Positions 27,044 through 36,167 of a stretch of 64,000 bases of DNA are shown in pieces. How positions within the stretch are numbered: the first letter of the stretch is position 1; every line of letters starts with the position of its first letter. Made by a program: the position numbers and the translations under genes. This stretch comes from Aggregatilineales bacterium (GTDB lineage: Bacteria; Chloroflexota; Anaerolineae; Aggregatilineales; Phototrophicaceae), in NCBI GenBank assembly GCA_030834905.1, contig JAUQWZ010000024.1, positions 62,001-126,000 of the forward strand, given 5' to 3'. The notes under the pieces are model-generated. The model did no database searches and was not told the origin of the DNA. It was given only the letters and a program-made list of their open reading frames with translations.

Positions 27044-29257
27044 CTATTTATGGGTGGATTTCGGTGGCTTTGCCTCGTACTGGTCGAGGTCTTGCCAGGT
27101 TTCGCGGCGGCGGCTGACGTGCCAGCGCACGCCGTCTTCATCCAACACAATTTCAGGCGGGCGCGGGCGGCTGTTGTAGTTGCTCGCCATGACCATACCA
27201 TAAGCACCCGCGTTGAGGATGGCGAGCAGATCGCCCGGCTGAACTGCTGGCAGCGTCACATTGCGACCCAGTACGTCGGTTGTCTCGCAGACCGGACCCA
27301 CAACCGCCGCCGTCATGGTTCCCGCCGTCGTGTCGGGGATGGTCAGCGGCACGATCTCGTGGTGCGCGTTGTAGAGGGCAGGGCGGATCAATTCGGTCAT
27401 GCCAGTGTCGGTGATCAGGAAGGTCTGGTCGCCCTGCTCTTTGACGTAGAGCACGCGCGCCACCAGCAGCCCGGCGTCGGCGATGATGCTGCGTCCCGGC
27501 TCAAGTATCACGTCGTAGCCGTCCAGAAGCGGCTTGAGCGCGGTCGCAAAATCGGCGGGCGTTGGCAGCGCTTCGCCCGACTGGTAGCGCGAAGGCAGCC
27601 CGCCGCCAATATCAATCGTCGTAATAAACGGATAGGGAGCGATCAGTTCGCGCGTGACCCGCAGCGCTTCGACGGTCGCGGTGGTATCGTGAAGCTGGCT
27701 GCCGATATGAATGTGGATGCCTTCATAGCGCAGGTTGGGCGTCTCGTTGCGCCGGTCAAGCAGCCAGCGAATGGCATCTGCCGACAAGCCAAACTTCGCG
27801 CCGCCGTGTCCGGTGGCGATGTGTGGGTGGGTATTGGCGGTCACGTCCGGGTTGAAGCGCAGCGCCGTCCGAATGGTCTTGCCTGCCGTGGATGCAATCG
27901 CGTTCAGCAGATTGGCTTCTTCGACGTTCTCGATATTCACCCAACCGACATTCTGATCGAGCGCAAAGAACAGTTCGTTGGATGTTTTGCCAACGCCCGC
28001 GAAGACGATGGACTGCGGATCGGCTCCAGCCAGCAGCGCCCGGTGAATTTCGCCGCCGCTGACGGTGTCGATACCCGCGCCGTGTTTGATCAGCGCGTTG
28101 AGGACGGCGAGGTTAGCGTTTGACTTGGCGCTGAAGTGGACGTGCGCCTCGGGGAAGGCGGCTTGAATCTCGCTCAGATTGTGGAGCGCGCGGCGCAGAC
28201 TATAAATGTAAACCGGCGTGCCAACCTGCGCGATGATGTCGCTCACCGCCACCGAATCACAGTAGAGCTGCCTATCCTGATAGCGGATCGAGTCGTTGAG
28301 CACCGAATCTGCCGCGGCGCTGCTGGGCGTAGCGCTGGGCAGACTCGCGCCAGTGGGCGGCGTCTGCTCGGCTAGCCGGGCGCTCTGTGCCAGCGCCGAA
28401 TCCACCTGACTGGTGATGGCAAACAGCAGGCGGTGGTCGGCAATCGTGAACACCGCCTTTCGCCCGATAACAGCCGCGCCAAAACGCCGCCCGCCGACGA
28501 TGAACGGCGCTGCCAGCAGGATCAAGCCGGGAAAACCTGCCGGCGTGGGTATCGTCTGGGGAATCGACAGATCGGCGGCGCTGGCGCGGATCGCCTGCAC
28601 CACGTCCGCTGGCAGGCGCAGCCGGTCTTCAACCTGCCGAACGGTGCTGACGTCGTCCTGGAAGCGGACGATTATGGTGAACTGGGCGCTGAACTGCTGG
28701 ATCAGCACATCGGCAAAGGCGCTGACGAGTTCGTCTTCATCGGTGATGTGATCGCGCAGATGATCGATCTGGTAGATGGCGTTCAACTCGCGGTTGCGCT
28801 GGATGAGCTTCCAGTTCATACGCGCCTGAATGATGGCTGAGTCAATCTGTTTTTCGGCGATTGCCAGCAGCGCGCGTTCGTGCCCGGTAAACGGGTGAGA
28901 TCGCCGCGTCAGGATCAGTCCGCCCAGCGGCAGCCCCTTGAGGATGATGCCGTTGCCGAGGGCGTATTCCCAGTAAGGATTGTCGATTGCGGCTGGCTCT
29001 GACCGGCGCATGGCTGCGCGGCACAGGTCAATTGCCTCGCCCTGCGCCAGCCCGGAAGTCGCGATTGCCTCGATATCGTCGCTCGTCTCCTGAAGCAGAA
29101 CGACGGCGCAGCCATCGGCGTCAAACTGCGTCTGGAGCAGGCGCACGATGTCGTCAAACATGCGCTGCGGATCGTCATCTTCCTCTATCGAGTCGCGGAT
29201 GTTGTCCAGCGCCAGGGTCAGTTGAAGGGCTTCTGTTTGCAAAGGATCTGCTGCCAT
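27044..29257 (-). CDS. lysA: Diaminopimelate decarboxylase with two N-terminal GAF-like domains
   Basis: A 737-aa fusion. LysA itself (last step of lysine synthesis: meso-DAP to lysine plus CO2) is normally 400-440 aa and occupies about 324-737 here. It carries the PLP Lys378 in HFSAKSNANLAVL, HIHIGSQL, DIGGGLPSRY, EPGRSI, GPVCETTDVLG and AYGMVMASNYN. Upstream are two GAF-like sensor domains at about 6-143 and 165-293, joined by a helical linker (MNWKLIQRNRELNAIYQ), and a Ser/Pro/Ala linker at about 300-318. The start chosen (ATG 29257) avoids overlap with the divergent GTPase gene; the frame is open to 29413. GAF domains bind small ligands, so allosteric control of lysine synthesis is the likely meaning. 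Confidence 0.88.
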   Translation of the reverse strand: MAADPLQTEALQLTLALDNIRDSIEEDDDPQRMFDDIVRLLQTQFDADGCAVVLLQETSDDIEAIATSGLAQGEAIDLCRAAMRRSEPAAIDNPYWEYALGNGIILKGLPLGGLILTRRSHPFTGHERALLAIAEKQIDSAIIQARMNWKLIQRNRELNAIYQIDHLRDHITDEDELVSAFADVLIQQFSAQFTIIVRFQDDVSTVRQVEDRLRLPADVVQAIRASAADLSIPQTIPTPAGFPGLILLAAPFIVGGRRFGAAVIGRKAVFTIADHRLLFAITSQVDSALAQSARLAEQTPPTGASLPSATPSSAAADSVLNDSIRYQDRQLYCDSVAVSDIIAQVGTPVYIYSLRRALHNLSEIQAAFPEAHVHFSAKSNANLAVLNALIKHGAGIDTVSGGEIHRALLAGADPQSIVFAGVGKTSNELFFALDQNVGWVNIENVEEANLLNAIASTAGKTIRTALRFNPDVTANTHPHIATGHGGAKFGLSADAIRWLLDRRNETPNLRYEGIHIHIGSQLHDTTATVEALRVTRELIAPYPFITTIDIGGGLPSRYQSGEALPTPADFATALKPLLDGYDVILEPGRSIIADAGLLVARVLYVKEQGDQTFLITDTGMTELIRPALYNAHHEIVPLTIPDTTAGTMTAAVVGPVCETTDVLGRNVTLPAVQPGDLLAILNAGAYGMVMASNYNSRPRPPEIVLDEDGVRWHVSRRRETWQDLDQYEAKPPKSTHK

Positions 29258-29347
29258 ATGATGGGTACGTGTGTTATCATTTATATTAAGTTGGCTGAAG
29301 TATAGCATCATTGAACGTGGCTGCCTATCAACCCAGGGACGGTCAAA

Positions 29348-31171
29348 TTGGTACTCGCACGACAGGATACAAAACTGGCGACGCAGTATGAAACGCTGCG
29401 CCGCCGTGAACATGAACTGATCACGCAGCTACTGGATGTGCTGCCAAAAATAGACGGGCTGGCTGAGGATCGTGTCGTGCAGGCGCGCGACGCGCTGTTC
29501 CACGCCGACAGCCCGTATCTGATGGTGCTGATGGGTCCCTTTAATTCGGGCAAGTCGAGCATCATTAACGCGCTGCTGGGCGAAGCCGACCTGCTGCCGA
29601 TTGGACCCGTTCCAACAACCGACCGCATCACTATGCTGCGCTACGGGGACGAGCCACAGCGGGTGCGTTCCGGCGAAGTGGATACCGTCTTCTATCCGTC
29701 GCCGCTGCTGCAAAAGGTGAGCTTTGTCGATACGCCGGGGCTGGAGTCGGTTTTCCAGACCCACGAGGAACAGACGCGGCGGTTTCTGCATCGCAGCGAC
29801 GCGGTGCTGCTGGTGATGATGGCGACCCAGGCGATGACCGCGCGGAATATGGAATACCTGCAAATTCTGAAGGACTATGGCAAGACGGTCATTATCATCC
29901 TCAACCAGATTGACCTGCTGACGCCGGAAGAAGCCGAAACGGTGCGCGATTACGTGCTGGAACAGAGCCGCGATGTACTCGGCTACAAACCCGAGGTGTG
30001 GTCGATGTCGGCGCGGCGCGGGCTGGAAGCGCGGCAGGACGACGGCACGCTGGATGAGGACGCCTGGACAGCCAGCGGCTTGAGCCGGATCGAACAGCAC
30101 GTCGATCAGCAGTTAGGCGATGCGGCGCGGATGCGCCAGAAGCTGCAAACACCGCTGCAAATTATGCAGAACGTCCATCAGACGGCGCTGGAAGCAGTGC
30201 GCGGCAACCAGTCAGCGCTTGACCAGTACCAGAGCATCAACCAGAACGTCGAACGCCAGCTCAACGGCTTCCAGCGCGAACAGGACAGAATCGTGCGCGA
30301 GGTGCTTGACGAGGCGGCGAGCAAATTTGACGAGACGGCAGATCGGGGCATGATGGCAATTCGCGATATGTTCCGGCTGACGCTGGCGCTGCGGTCGGTT
30401 ACGCGCGGCATTGGCGAATTGACCGGGCTGGCGCGGATTGGTCGGCGCGGCGGTTCGTACACCCGCGCGGCGTTTGAAGTCCGCAAGGTATTTGAGCCGC
30501 TGGATGAGCTGCCAATCGTGGTCGATAGACTCGGTCCGCGGCTGGAAGGCAAAGATGTTCAGGACGTGGACGATCTGGTGAAATATGCCCGCCGCGAGAT
30601 CGACGCGCTGCCCAGTGGCATCAAGTCCAAAGTAATCGGCAGCGTGCAGGCGCCCGTCCAGTATGATCGCTCGGCACTGAATGACGCGCGTCAGGATTTG
30701 GAGATCATTGAATCCGAAGCCCGTGTCTTTGAGACGGAACGGCTGGAACGAATCGTCCGCAATTCGCTGCTCTATCTCGCCGCTTATGAAATTCTGGTGC
30801 TGGTGATGGGAATCTTCACCCTGGCACTGGTCACGCCGCCGCCCGATCAGCCGCTGCTGCCGATTGGGATCTTCCTCATTTTTGTGGGGTTGGCGCTGTT
30901 GGGGCTGGCATTTCTTCCGCTGCGCGGGCGAATGCTGGCGACAGCGTATGCCAACCGGCTGACGAAACTACAGAATCGCTACCTCGAAGTGCTGAGTAAG
31001 GCGGCGGTTTCGCAGGCAGCCTATGGGATGCAGCTTCGCCGTAACGCCGTCCTGCCGCTGACCCGCCTGATCGACGCGCAGACGCAGATCCAGCAGGAGC
31101 AGCTCGCCAGCCTCCAGGCAGCGGGGCAGGAGATGCTCAGGATCGAGGCGGAGTTGAGCAAAGTAAAGTAG
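29348..31171 (+). CDS. Bacterial dynamin-like GTPase (first of two)
   Basis: 607 aa, TTG start. GTPase motifs are G1 GPFNSGKSS (63-71), G2 Thr near 90, G3 DTPGLES (128-134) and G4 NQID (186-189). A long helical middle region follows, then a hydrophobic pair of helices (about 478-525, YLAAYEILVLVMGIF and IGIFLIFVGLALLGLAF), typical of a membrane-inserted paddle, and a coiled C-terminal tail. Dynamin-like proteins deform, fuse or repair membranes. A paralogue follows after a repeat-rich 160-bp gap, suggesting a two-subunit machine. Confidence 0.85.
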   Translation: MVLARQDTKLATQYETLRRREHELITQLLDVLPKIDGLAEDRVVQARDALFHADSPYLMVLMGPFNSGKSSIINALLGEADLLPIGPVPTTDRITMLRYGDEPQRVRSGEVDTVFYPSPLLQKVSFVDTPGLESVFQTHEEQTRRFLHRSDAVLLVMMATQAMTARNMEYLQILKDYGKTVIIILNQIDLLTPEEAETVRDYVLEQSRDVLGYKPEVWSMSARRGLEARQDDGTLDEDAWTASGLSRIEQHVDQQLGDAARMRQKLQTPLQIMQNVHQTALEAVRGNQSALDQYQSINQNVERQLNGFQREQDRIVREVLDEAASKFDETADRGMMAIRDMFRLTLALRSVTRGIGELTGLARIGRRGGSYTRAAFEVRKVFEPLDELPIVVDRLGPRLEGKDVQDVDDLVKYARREIDALPSGIKSKVIGSVQAPVQYDRSALNDARQDLEIIESEARVFETERLERIVRNSLLYLAAYEILVLVMGIFTLALVTPPPDQPLLPIGIFLIFVGLALLGLAFLPLRGRMLATAYANRLTKLQNRYLEVLSKAAVSQAAYGMQLRRNAVLPLTRLIDAQTQIQQEQLASLQAAGQEMLRIEAELSKVK

Positions 31172-31178
31172 AAGACAT

Positions 31179-31317
31179 AGTACTGAGTACTGAGTGCCGA
31201 GTACTGAGTATCAAGAAGTAGAAAGTAAAAAGTGGAAAGCTACAAGTTGTTCACTTTTGGGCTTTCAACTTTCTGCTCTTCTTCACTCAGTACTCAGTAT
31301 CCAGTACTCAGCACTAA
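31179..31317. repeat. Long hairpin of heptad repeats between the GTPase genes
   Basis: The left arm is tandem TACTGAG-type heptads followed by GAAAGTN-type heptads; the right arm is the reverse complement (TTTCAACTTTCTG then ACTCAGTACTCAG). The whole can fold into an imperfect hairpin of about 140 nt. Related half-elements are at 36103, 38911, 47830, 49115 and 60513. Confidence 0.75.
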
Positions 31318-31331
31318 AGGAAGAGGTTAAT

Positions 31332-33116
31332 GTGAGTACGGTGTTGACGACATTGGATGGACCGCTGGCAGCGCTGCGAGAGTCGGAGATTCGGCTGCTA
31401 AGCGACCTGGCGGCAGCGCTCAATGAAATGGGCGAAGCGTCTCAGGATGACCGGGGACGCCTGCTGCAAGTGGCGCAGGATTTACGCGACATGTTCTTCC
31501 TGGTGGTGGTGATTGGTGAGTTCAACGCCGGGAAGTCATCGTTTATCAATGCGCTTCTGGGCGACGAACTGCTGCCGGTAGGGGTGACGCCAACCACCGA
31601 AGCCATTGAGCTGATTCGCTACAACGACGTTCCCCAGCGCAAGCCAGATATGCGCGACGACGGCATCCGCGAGTGGGCGCACCCGAACACGGGCGCGGTG
31701 GGCGTGGCGCTGGTGGATACGCCCGGAACCGGCTCGGTCTTTCAGAAGCACGAATCGACGGCGAAGTCATTCCTGCATCGCAGCGATCTGGTGATCTTCG
31801 TCATCTCGGCGAAGCGGGCGCTGGCGGAGACGGAACGCCTGTATCTGGAACTGGCAAGAAACTACGGCAAGAAGATCATCCTGGTGGTCAATCAGATCGA
31901 CCTGCTTTCGCCGCAGGAGCGCACCGAGGTGCGGCGCTTTGTCGAGCGACAGGTGCAGGATCTGCTTGATCTTCAGCCGCTGATCTTCATGGTGTCGGCA
32001 AAAGAGTCGCTGGCGGCACAGCGCAGCGGTGCGGCGGACGGCGGCGGCATCGACGCGGTGCGGGCGCATCTTCGCGGCGTGCTCAACGAAGCGCCGCCCA
32101 TCAAGCAGAAACTGCTGGCACAGTTGGACATGGCGGAGCATATCGCCAACAAGTATCTTGACACCATTCAGGGCAGAGCCGATCTGGTGAGCGCGGATAC
32201 GGCGAAAGTGCGCGACGTGCAGAGCGAGCTTGAACAGCAGTCGCTGGGCTTGAACGCGCAGTTGGCAAGCGCCCGCGCCGAAATTGAGAACGTCTTTGAA
32301 GGCATGAGACGGCGCGGCTTGAACTTCATCAGCGAGAATCTGTCGATTCGGCGGATGGGACGCAGCAGCAACCGCGAGGCGCTGCAGGCGGAGTTTCAGG
32401 ACGTGGTCATTGGTCGGGCGCTGCGCGATATCAACGCGGCAAGCGGCGACTATATCAACGCGCTCATCGATAACAGCCGTCTTTACTGGCGCGGCGTCAT
32501 CGAACGTCTGAACCAACTGCGCGATCTGATGGAGCAGGAACTCAGCGGGCTGGACGCCAGCGTGTATACCGAGCAGCGCGAAGCCCTGCAAGAGGCGATT
32601 CGCATTGCCGAAGCTGAATTGAAGACCTATTCCAGCGGGCGGGTGATTGGCGAGATGGAAGAGGTATTTCGCTCGAATATGAACGGCTTTGCGGCAGGAA
32701 CCGGCGCGGCAGTGGCTGGCGTCATCCTGATGATCCTGGCGGCGCTGCCTGCCGGACCGATCTTCGGCGCGGGCGCGCTGGCGACGGCGTCACTGGCGTT
32801 TGTCGTCGGCGCGCCGCTGGCGGCGATTGGGAGCTATGCCGCGCTGCGCTATTATCGCCGTGTGTCCGCCGATACGAAAAGCGACTTCAACCGGCGGGTT
32901 GACCAGCTTCAAGCCACCTATGAAAAAGCCCTGGACGACCTGACCCAGCGCGAGCGCAGCCGCCTGACCCAGTATGGCAAGCAGGTGCTGACGCCGATCT
33001 TCAGCCGCCTGGAAGTGCTGGCGCGCCGCTACAGTGCTCAACAGGCGACGCTTAGGGGTTTGCTTGACCAGATCGCCACGCTTCGTCGGGGTATCGAGGA
33101 GAGCCAGGCTTCGTGA
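31332..33116 (+). CDS. Bacterial dynamin-like GTPase (second of two)
   Basis: About 594 aa from GTG 31332 (AAGAGG upstream); the frame also runs 46 codons back through the heptad repeat, which is not coding. GTPase motifs are G1 IGEFNAGKSS (61-70), G2 TPTTE, G3 DTPGTGS and G4 NQID. It ends with a hydrophobic pair (about 487-530, GTGAAVAGVILMILAALP then ALATASLAFVVGAPLAAIG) and a helical tail. It differs from its upstream neighbour in sequence, so they are diverged paralogues acting together, as in other tandem bacterial dynamin pairs. Its stop overlaps the GTG of the MgtC-like gene. Confidence 0.87.
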   Translation: MSTVLTTLDGPLAALRESEIRLLSDLAAALNEMGEASQDDRGRLLQVAQDLRDMFFLVVVIGEFNAGKSSFINALLGDELLPVGVTPTTEAIELIRYNDVPQRKPDMRDDGIREWAHPNTGAVGVALVDTPGTGSVFQKHESTAKSFLHRSDLVIFVISAKRALAETERLYLELARNYGKKIILVVNQIDLLSPQERTEVRRFVERQVQDLLDLQPLIFMVSAKESLAAQRSGAADGGGIDAVRAHLRGVLNEAPPIKQKLLAQLDMAEHIANKYLDTIQGRADLVSADTAKVRDVQSELEQQSLGLNAQLASARAEIENVFEGMRRRGLNFISENLSIRRMGRSSNREALQAEFQDVVIGRALRDINAASGDYINALIDNSRLYWRGVIERLNQLRDLMEQELSGLDASVYTEQREALQEAIRIAEAELKTYSSGRVIGEMEEVFRSNMNGFAAGTGAAVAGVILMILAALPAGPIFGAGALATASLAFVVGAPLAAIGSYAALRYYRRVSADTKSDFNRRVDQLQATYEKALDDLTQRERSRLTQYGKQVLTPIFSRLEVLARRYSAQQATLRGLLDQIATLRRGIEESQAS

Positions 33117-33577
33117 ACATTTCGACCATTTCGCTGGAAGATCAATTCGTAATCGCCCTCCAGCTTATACTGGCGGCAGTCTTAAGCATGGTTGCCGGTT
33201 GGGATCGCGAGCAGAAACGGCGCGAGGCGGGGCTGCGGACGCACATGCTGATCGGCATCGGCTCGTGCCTGTTCACCGCGCTGTCCCTTCAGGCGTTTGG
33301 CGATGGCGATCCGGGGCGGGTGGCGGCGCAGATTGTGTCAGGAATGGGTTTCCTGGGCGCGGGCGCTATTCTGAAAGAGGGCGCCACGGTGCATGGCTTG
33401 ACCACAGCGGCAAGCATGTGGGTTACAGCCGCAACTGGCATGGCAGTCGGCACTGGCGCGTGGTTTCTTGCTATCTGCGCGGCGCTGTTGATCTGGTTTG
33501 TGCTGGCGGTGATGCAGCGTATCAAGCGGGACACGCTGCCAAAGACAAAAGGTCAGAATATCACGCCTCCACAGTGA
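33113..33577 (+). CDS. MgtC/SapB-family membrane protein
   Basis: 154 aa, GTG start overlapping the preceding GTPase stop by 4 nt. The N-terminal MgtC domain has about four transmembrane helices and the family core WDREQKRREAGLRTHMLIGI, with GMGFLGAGAILKEGATVHGL and TAASMWVTAATGMAVG. MgtC proteins modulate membrane ATPase or ion balance in some pathogens, but the short forms lacking the C-terminal ACT-like domain, as here, are of unknown function. Coupling to a dynamin gene suggests a membrane stress role. Confidence 0.88.
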   Translation: MNISTISLEDQFVIALQLILAAVLSMVAGWDREQKRREAGLRTHMLIGIGSCLFTALSLQAFGDGDPGRVAAQIVSGMGFLGAGAILKEGATVHGLTTAASMWVTAATGMAVGTGAWFLAICAALLIWFVLAVMQRIKRDTLPKTKGQNITPPQ

Positions 33578-33606
33578 CTCCTTCGGCGGCGCGGAACGGT
33601 ACGCCT

Positions 33607-34638
33607 CTACAGCCGGTGAAGCTGTCGAATCCGCCCCAGCAGTGTCGAAATTTGCGGCTCAACAGCGCCGTCATCGGGCAGCCCAAGCGGGTCGTGAGTA
33701 TCCTCGCCAAGCAGGGCGCGGGCAAGGTTGACCATACCTTCACTGAGCGCGTCCAGGTTATAACCGCCTTCCATCACGAAGATGATTCTTCCCTCACAGA
33801 GCTGGTTCGCCAGGCGCGTCAGTTCGCGCGAGAGGTGGGCATAGCCGCCTAGTGACAGCCGCATTCCCGCCAGTGGATCAAGCCAATGGGCATCAAAACC
33901 TGCCGATACAAGGATAAGCTGCGGCTTGAAACGCTCGGCGGCTGGCGCGACAACCTGCTCGAAAACAGCGGCATAGCCAGCATCGCCCACGCCGGCTGCC
34001 AGCGGGATATTGATGGTGTACCCTTGACCCGCGCCCGCGCCGGTGTCGGTCACTGCGCCGGTACCGGGATAGAGGGGATACTGATGGGTGGACACGAACA
34101 GCACCGAGGGATCATCGTAGAAGATCGCTTCAGTGCCGTTGCCGTGATGGACATCATAATCTACAATAAGCACACGCTCGACACCAAACGCTTTCTGCGC
34201 GTGGCGCGCAGCAATCGCAATGTTGTTTAACAGGCAGAAGCCCATCGCACGATCCGGCTCGGCGTGGTGACCGGGAGGACGTGCAGCAACCAGACCGTTG
34301 GCTGCTTCACCAGTCATCACCGAGTCTACCGCCATCACTGCCGCGCCCGCCGACAGCCGCGCGATTTCGTTTGAACTGGGGCAGGCATAAGTATCGGCGT
34401 CGATGCGCGCAGTACGGGGCAGAGTGGCTATCTTCTCCAACAGCGCCAGATGTTCCGGGGTATGCACGCTGAGGATTAACTCCGACGAAATGGCTTCGGC
34501 TTCGCGCGCGAGCAGGCGTGCCAGCAGCCCGGAGTCGCTGAGCCGACGCCACACGCTGCGAATACGTCCCGCATGTTCGGGATGCTGTGGCAGATCATGT
34601 TCGGTGTAGCGGGGGTGGGTTGTATAAACAGTCGTCAT
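33607..34638 (-). CDS. Histone deacetylase-family deacetylase
   Basis: 343 aa. The HDAC/AcuC/acetylpolyamine amidohydrolase fold is clear: RPPGHHAEPDRAMGFCLLNN, VDYDVHHGNGTEAIFYDD, SAGFDAHWLDPLAG and MEGGYNL. Zinc ligands are predicted as the Asp and His of DYDVHHGNG and the Asp of GFDAHW; the His pair of GHHAEP and the Tyr of EGGYN would complete the active site. Bacterial relatives act on acetoin, acetylpolyamines or acetyl-lysine; the substrate is unknown. AGGAGG lies 7 nt before the ATG. It is divergent from the AAA gene. Confidence 0.93.
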   Translation of the reverse strand: MTTVYTTHPRYTEHDLPQHPEHAGRIRSVWRRLSDSGLLARLLAREAEAISSELILSVHTPEHLALLEKIATLPRTARIDADTYACPSSNEIARLSAGAAVMAVDSVMTGEAANGLVAARPPGHHAEPDRAMGFCLLNNIAIAARHAQKAFGVERVLIVDYDVHHGNGTEAIFYDDPSVLFVSTHQYPLYPGTGAVTDTGAGAGQGYTINIPLAAGVGDAGYAAVFEQVVAPAAERFKPQLILVSAGFDAHWLDPLAGMRLSLGGYAHLSRELTRLANQLCEGRIIFVMEGGYNLDALSEGMVNLARALLGEDTHDPLGLPDDGAVEPQISTLLGRIRQLHRL

Positions 34639-34713
34639 GGATCATCCTCCTGACGATGATTGTGCTGGTAATCGACCGGCGATGCAAGCATGTGAGGTGA
34701 ACCTGCGAGGAAA

Positions 34714-36102
34714 ATGCCGAACTCATCACCGTCTGGGAATCCACAGCTTCACTTTGTGCCAAAGAATCGTAACCGGATTGAGCTGATGTTGTATCAACAG
34801 TTGGTGCAGTGGGCACAGGAAGTATGGAACACCCGGTGTCCCGATCAGAACAGCGTCACTATCTGGGCAAGCGCCGAATGCGCTAACCGGCTGGCGCAGA
34901 CACAGGTGCGCCCCGGTCGCAAGCTGCGCCGTAAGAGCCGCTACGATGGCTTTGAAACGCTGGATTGTCCGGTGATTGTGCCGATCAGCGATTACGGCAC
35001 GCGCGGCAAGAAGATGGTGCTGACCTCCAGCGCCGGGGCTTTCGCCTTCAGGTTCACAGACGACAGCGGCGAACCTTTTGAAGTGATTTACGCCTGCACC
35101 TACTTCGGCGACGACGCGCAGGATTTGACGGCGATTGCGCTCGTTCCCGAAGACAAGCTGGATACCTGGGCAGCGTTTGAATTCATGTGCGCCCGAACGG
35201 TACGCCCGCGCATTCGCCGCCGCCGGGATGTCTACATCATCGGCGGTACGGACGCTTTCTTCGACCCAACGGTGGAATGGGACGATGTCATCCTCTCTGA
35301 AGAACTCAAGACCAAGCTGCTGGATGACATGGAAGCCTTCTTCACCAAAGGCGTCGATCTTTATCGCCAGTTGAAGCTGCCGCCGTTCCGCAAGCTGCTG
35401 CTGGCGGGCGTGCCGGGAACTGGCAAGACGATGCTCTGCGCGGCGATGGCAAAGCTCGCCATCAAGCGCGGCTGCGTGGTGGTCTACGTTTCCGGCGCGG
35501 ATCGCGATGGGGCGTCGTTTGAGAAGATTCAGCGGGCGTTACAGGCGGTGACGGCGGCGCGTTATCCGGTGCTGCTGATCGTCGAGGAACTGGACGCCTA
35601 CCTACAGGGTGATGACAAGGCGCGGGTGCTGAACGTACTGGACGGCATCGAGTCGCCTAACAACCCGAAAGGCGCGCTAATGCTGGCGACCACCAATTAT
35701 CCCGAAGCGATTGACGAGCGCATCACCAAACGTCCTGGACGGCTGGATCGCATCTTCATCATTCCCCCGATCCACGACGAAGCGCAGGCGGAACTGATGC
35801 TGCGGCATTACATGGCGGATCAGTGGCAGGACGATCATCAGAAAGTGATCGCGCGGCTGGTGGATCAGCCGGGGGCGTTTGTGCGTGAGGTGGCGCTGCA
35901 CGCCCGGATGCTGGCGGCGCACGAACACTGCGCCGACGTATCGCTGGACATGCTGGAAAAGTCGGTCACCAGCCTGTTGAAGCAGGTGCATTCCGAAAGT
36001 GATTTTCTCAACCCGCGCCGCCCGATCAGCATGGTGAGCAGCAGCAGCAAGAAGTCCAGCAGCCGCAACCCATTCGGTTGGAAGGACGAGAGCGAAGACT
36101 GA
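34714..36102 (+). CDS. AAA-family ATPase with an unknown N-terminal domain
   Basis: 462 aa. The N-terminal 190 residues have no recognised motif apart from a beta-rich stretch (FETLDCPVIVPIS, AFAFRFTDDSGEP). The AAA module follows: Walker A GVPGTGKT (232-239), Walker B LLIVEELD (287-294), then a second region of homology with TTNYPEAIDERITKRPGRLD that carries the Arg fingers. A C-terminal alpha domain and a Ser/Lys-rich tail (SSSSKKSSSRNP) end the protein. It resembles small bacterial AAA proteins related to FtsH/CDC48 cores. No protease domain is attached, so it likely remodels a partner protein; which one is not evident. Confidence 0.85.
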   Translation: MPNSSPSGNPQLHFVPKNRNRIELMLYQQLVQWAQEVWNTRCPDQNSVTIWASAECANRLAQTQVRPGRKLRRKSRYDGFETLDCPVIVPISDYGTRGKKMVLTSSAGAFAFRFTDDSGEPFEVIYACTYFGDDAQDLTAIALVPEDKLDTWAAFEFMCARTVRPRIRRRRDVYIIGGTDAFFDPTVEWDDVILSEELKTKLLDDMEAFFTKGVDLYRQLKLPPFRKLLLAGVPGTGKTMLCAAMAKLAIKRGCVVVYVSGADRDGASFEKIQRALQAVTAARYPVLLIVEELDAYLQGDDKARVLNVLDGIESPNNPKGALMLATTNYPEAIDERITKRPGRLDRIFIIPPIHDEAQAELMLRHYMADQWQDDHQKVIARLVDQPGAFVREVALHARMLAAHEHCADVSLDMLEKSVTSLLKQVHSESDFLNPRRPISMVSSSSKKSSSRNPFGWKDESED

Positions 36103-36133
36103 GTCGAAAGCGGCAAGTTGAAAGTGGAAAGTA
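36103..36133. repeat. Heptad repeat (GAAAGTN type)
   Basis: GTCGAAAGCGGCAAGTTGAAAGTGG-like sequence in 7-bp phase, ending immediately before the terminator hairpin at 36135. Confidence 0.6.
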
Positions 36134-36134
36134 G

Positions 36135-36159
36135 GGGCGCAGCACGCTGCGCCCTTTTT
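36135..36159. terminator. Terminator hairpin after the AAA gene
   Basis: GGGCGCAG (36135-36142), loop CACG, CTGCGCCC (36147-36154), TTTTT. It directly follows a GAAAGTN heptad repeat and sits between convergent genes. A similar hairpin follows heptads at 38972. Confidence 0.8.
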
Positions 36160-36167
36160 GTGCTTTT

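Noticed and set aside
27017..28123. A 368-aa plus-strand open frame antisense to the LysA part
   Set aside because: Shadow of the long lysA coding strand, low complexity (Arg/Val rich) with no recognisable fold.
31179..31317. Possible CRISPR array in the heptad-rich gap
   Set aside because: Repeat unit is 7 bp and there are no unique spacers of 30-40 bp; no cas genes nearby.
31194..31331. Longer N-terminus of the second dynamin-like protein
   Set aside because: The extra 46 codons translate the heptad hairpin repeat; a GTG with AAGAGG upstream at 31332 is better.
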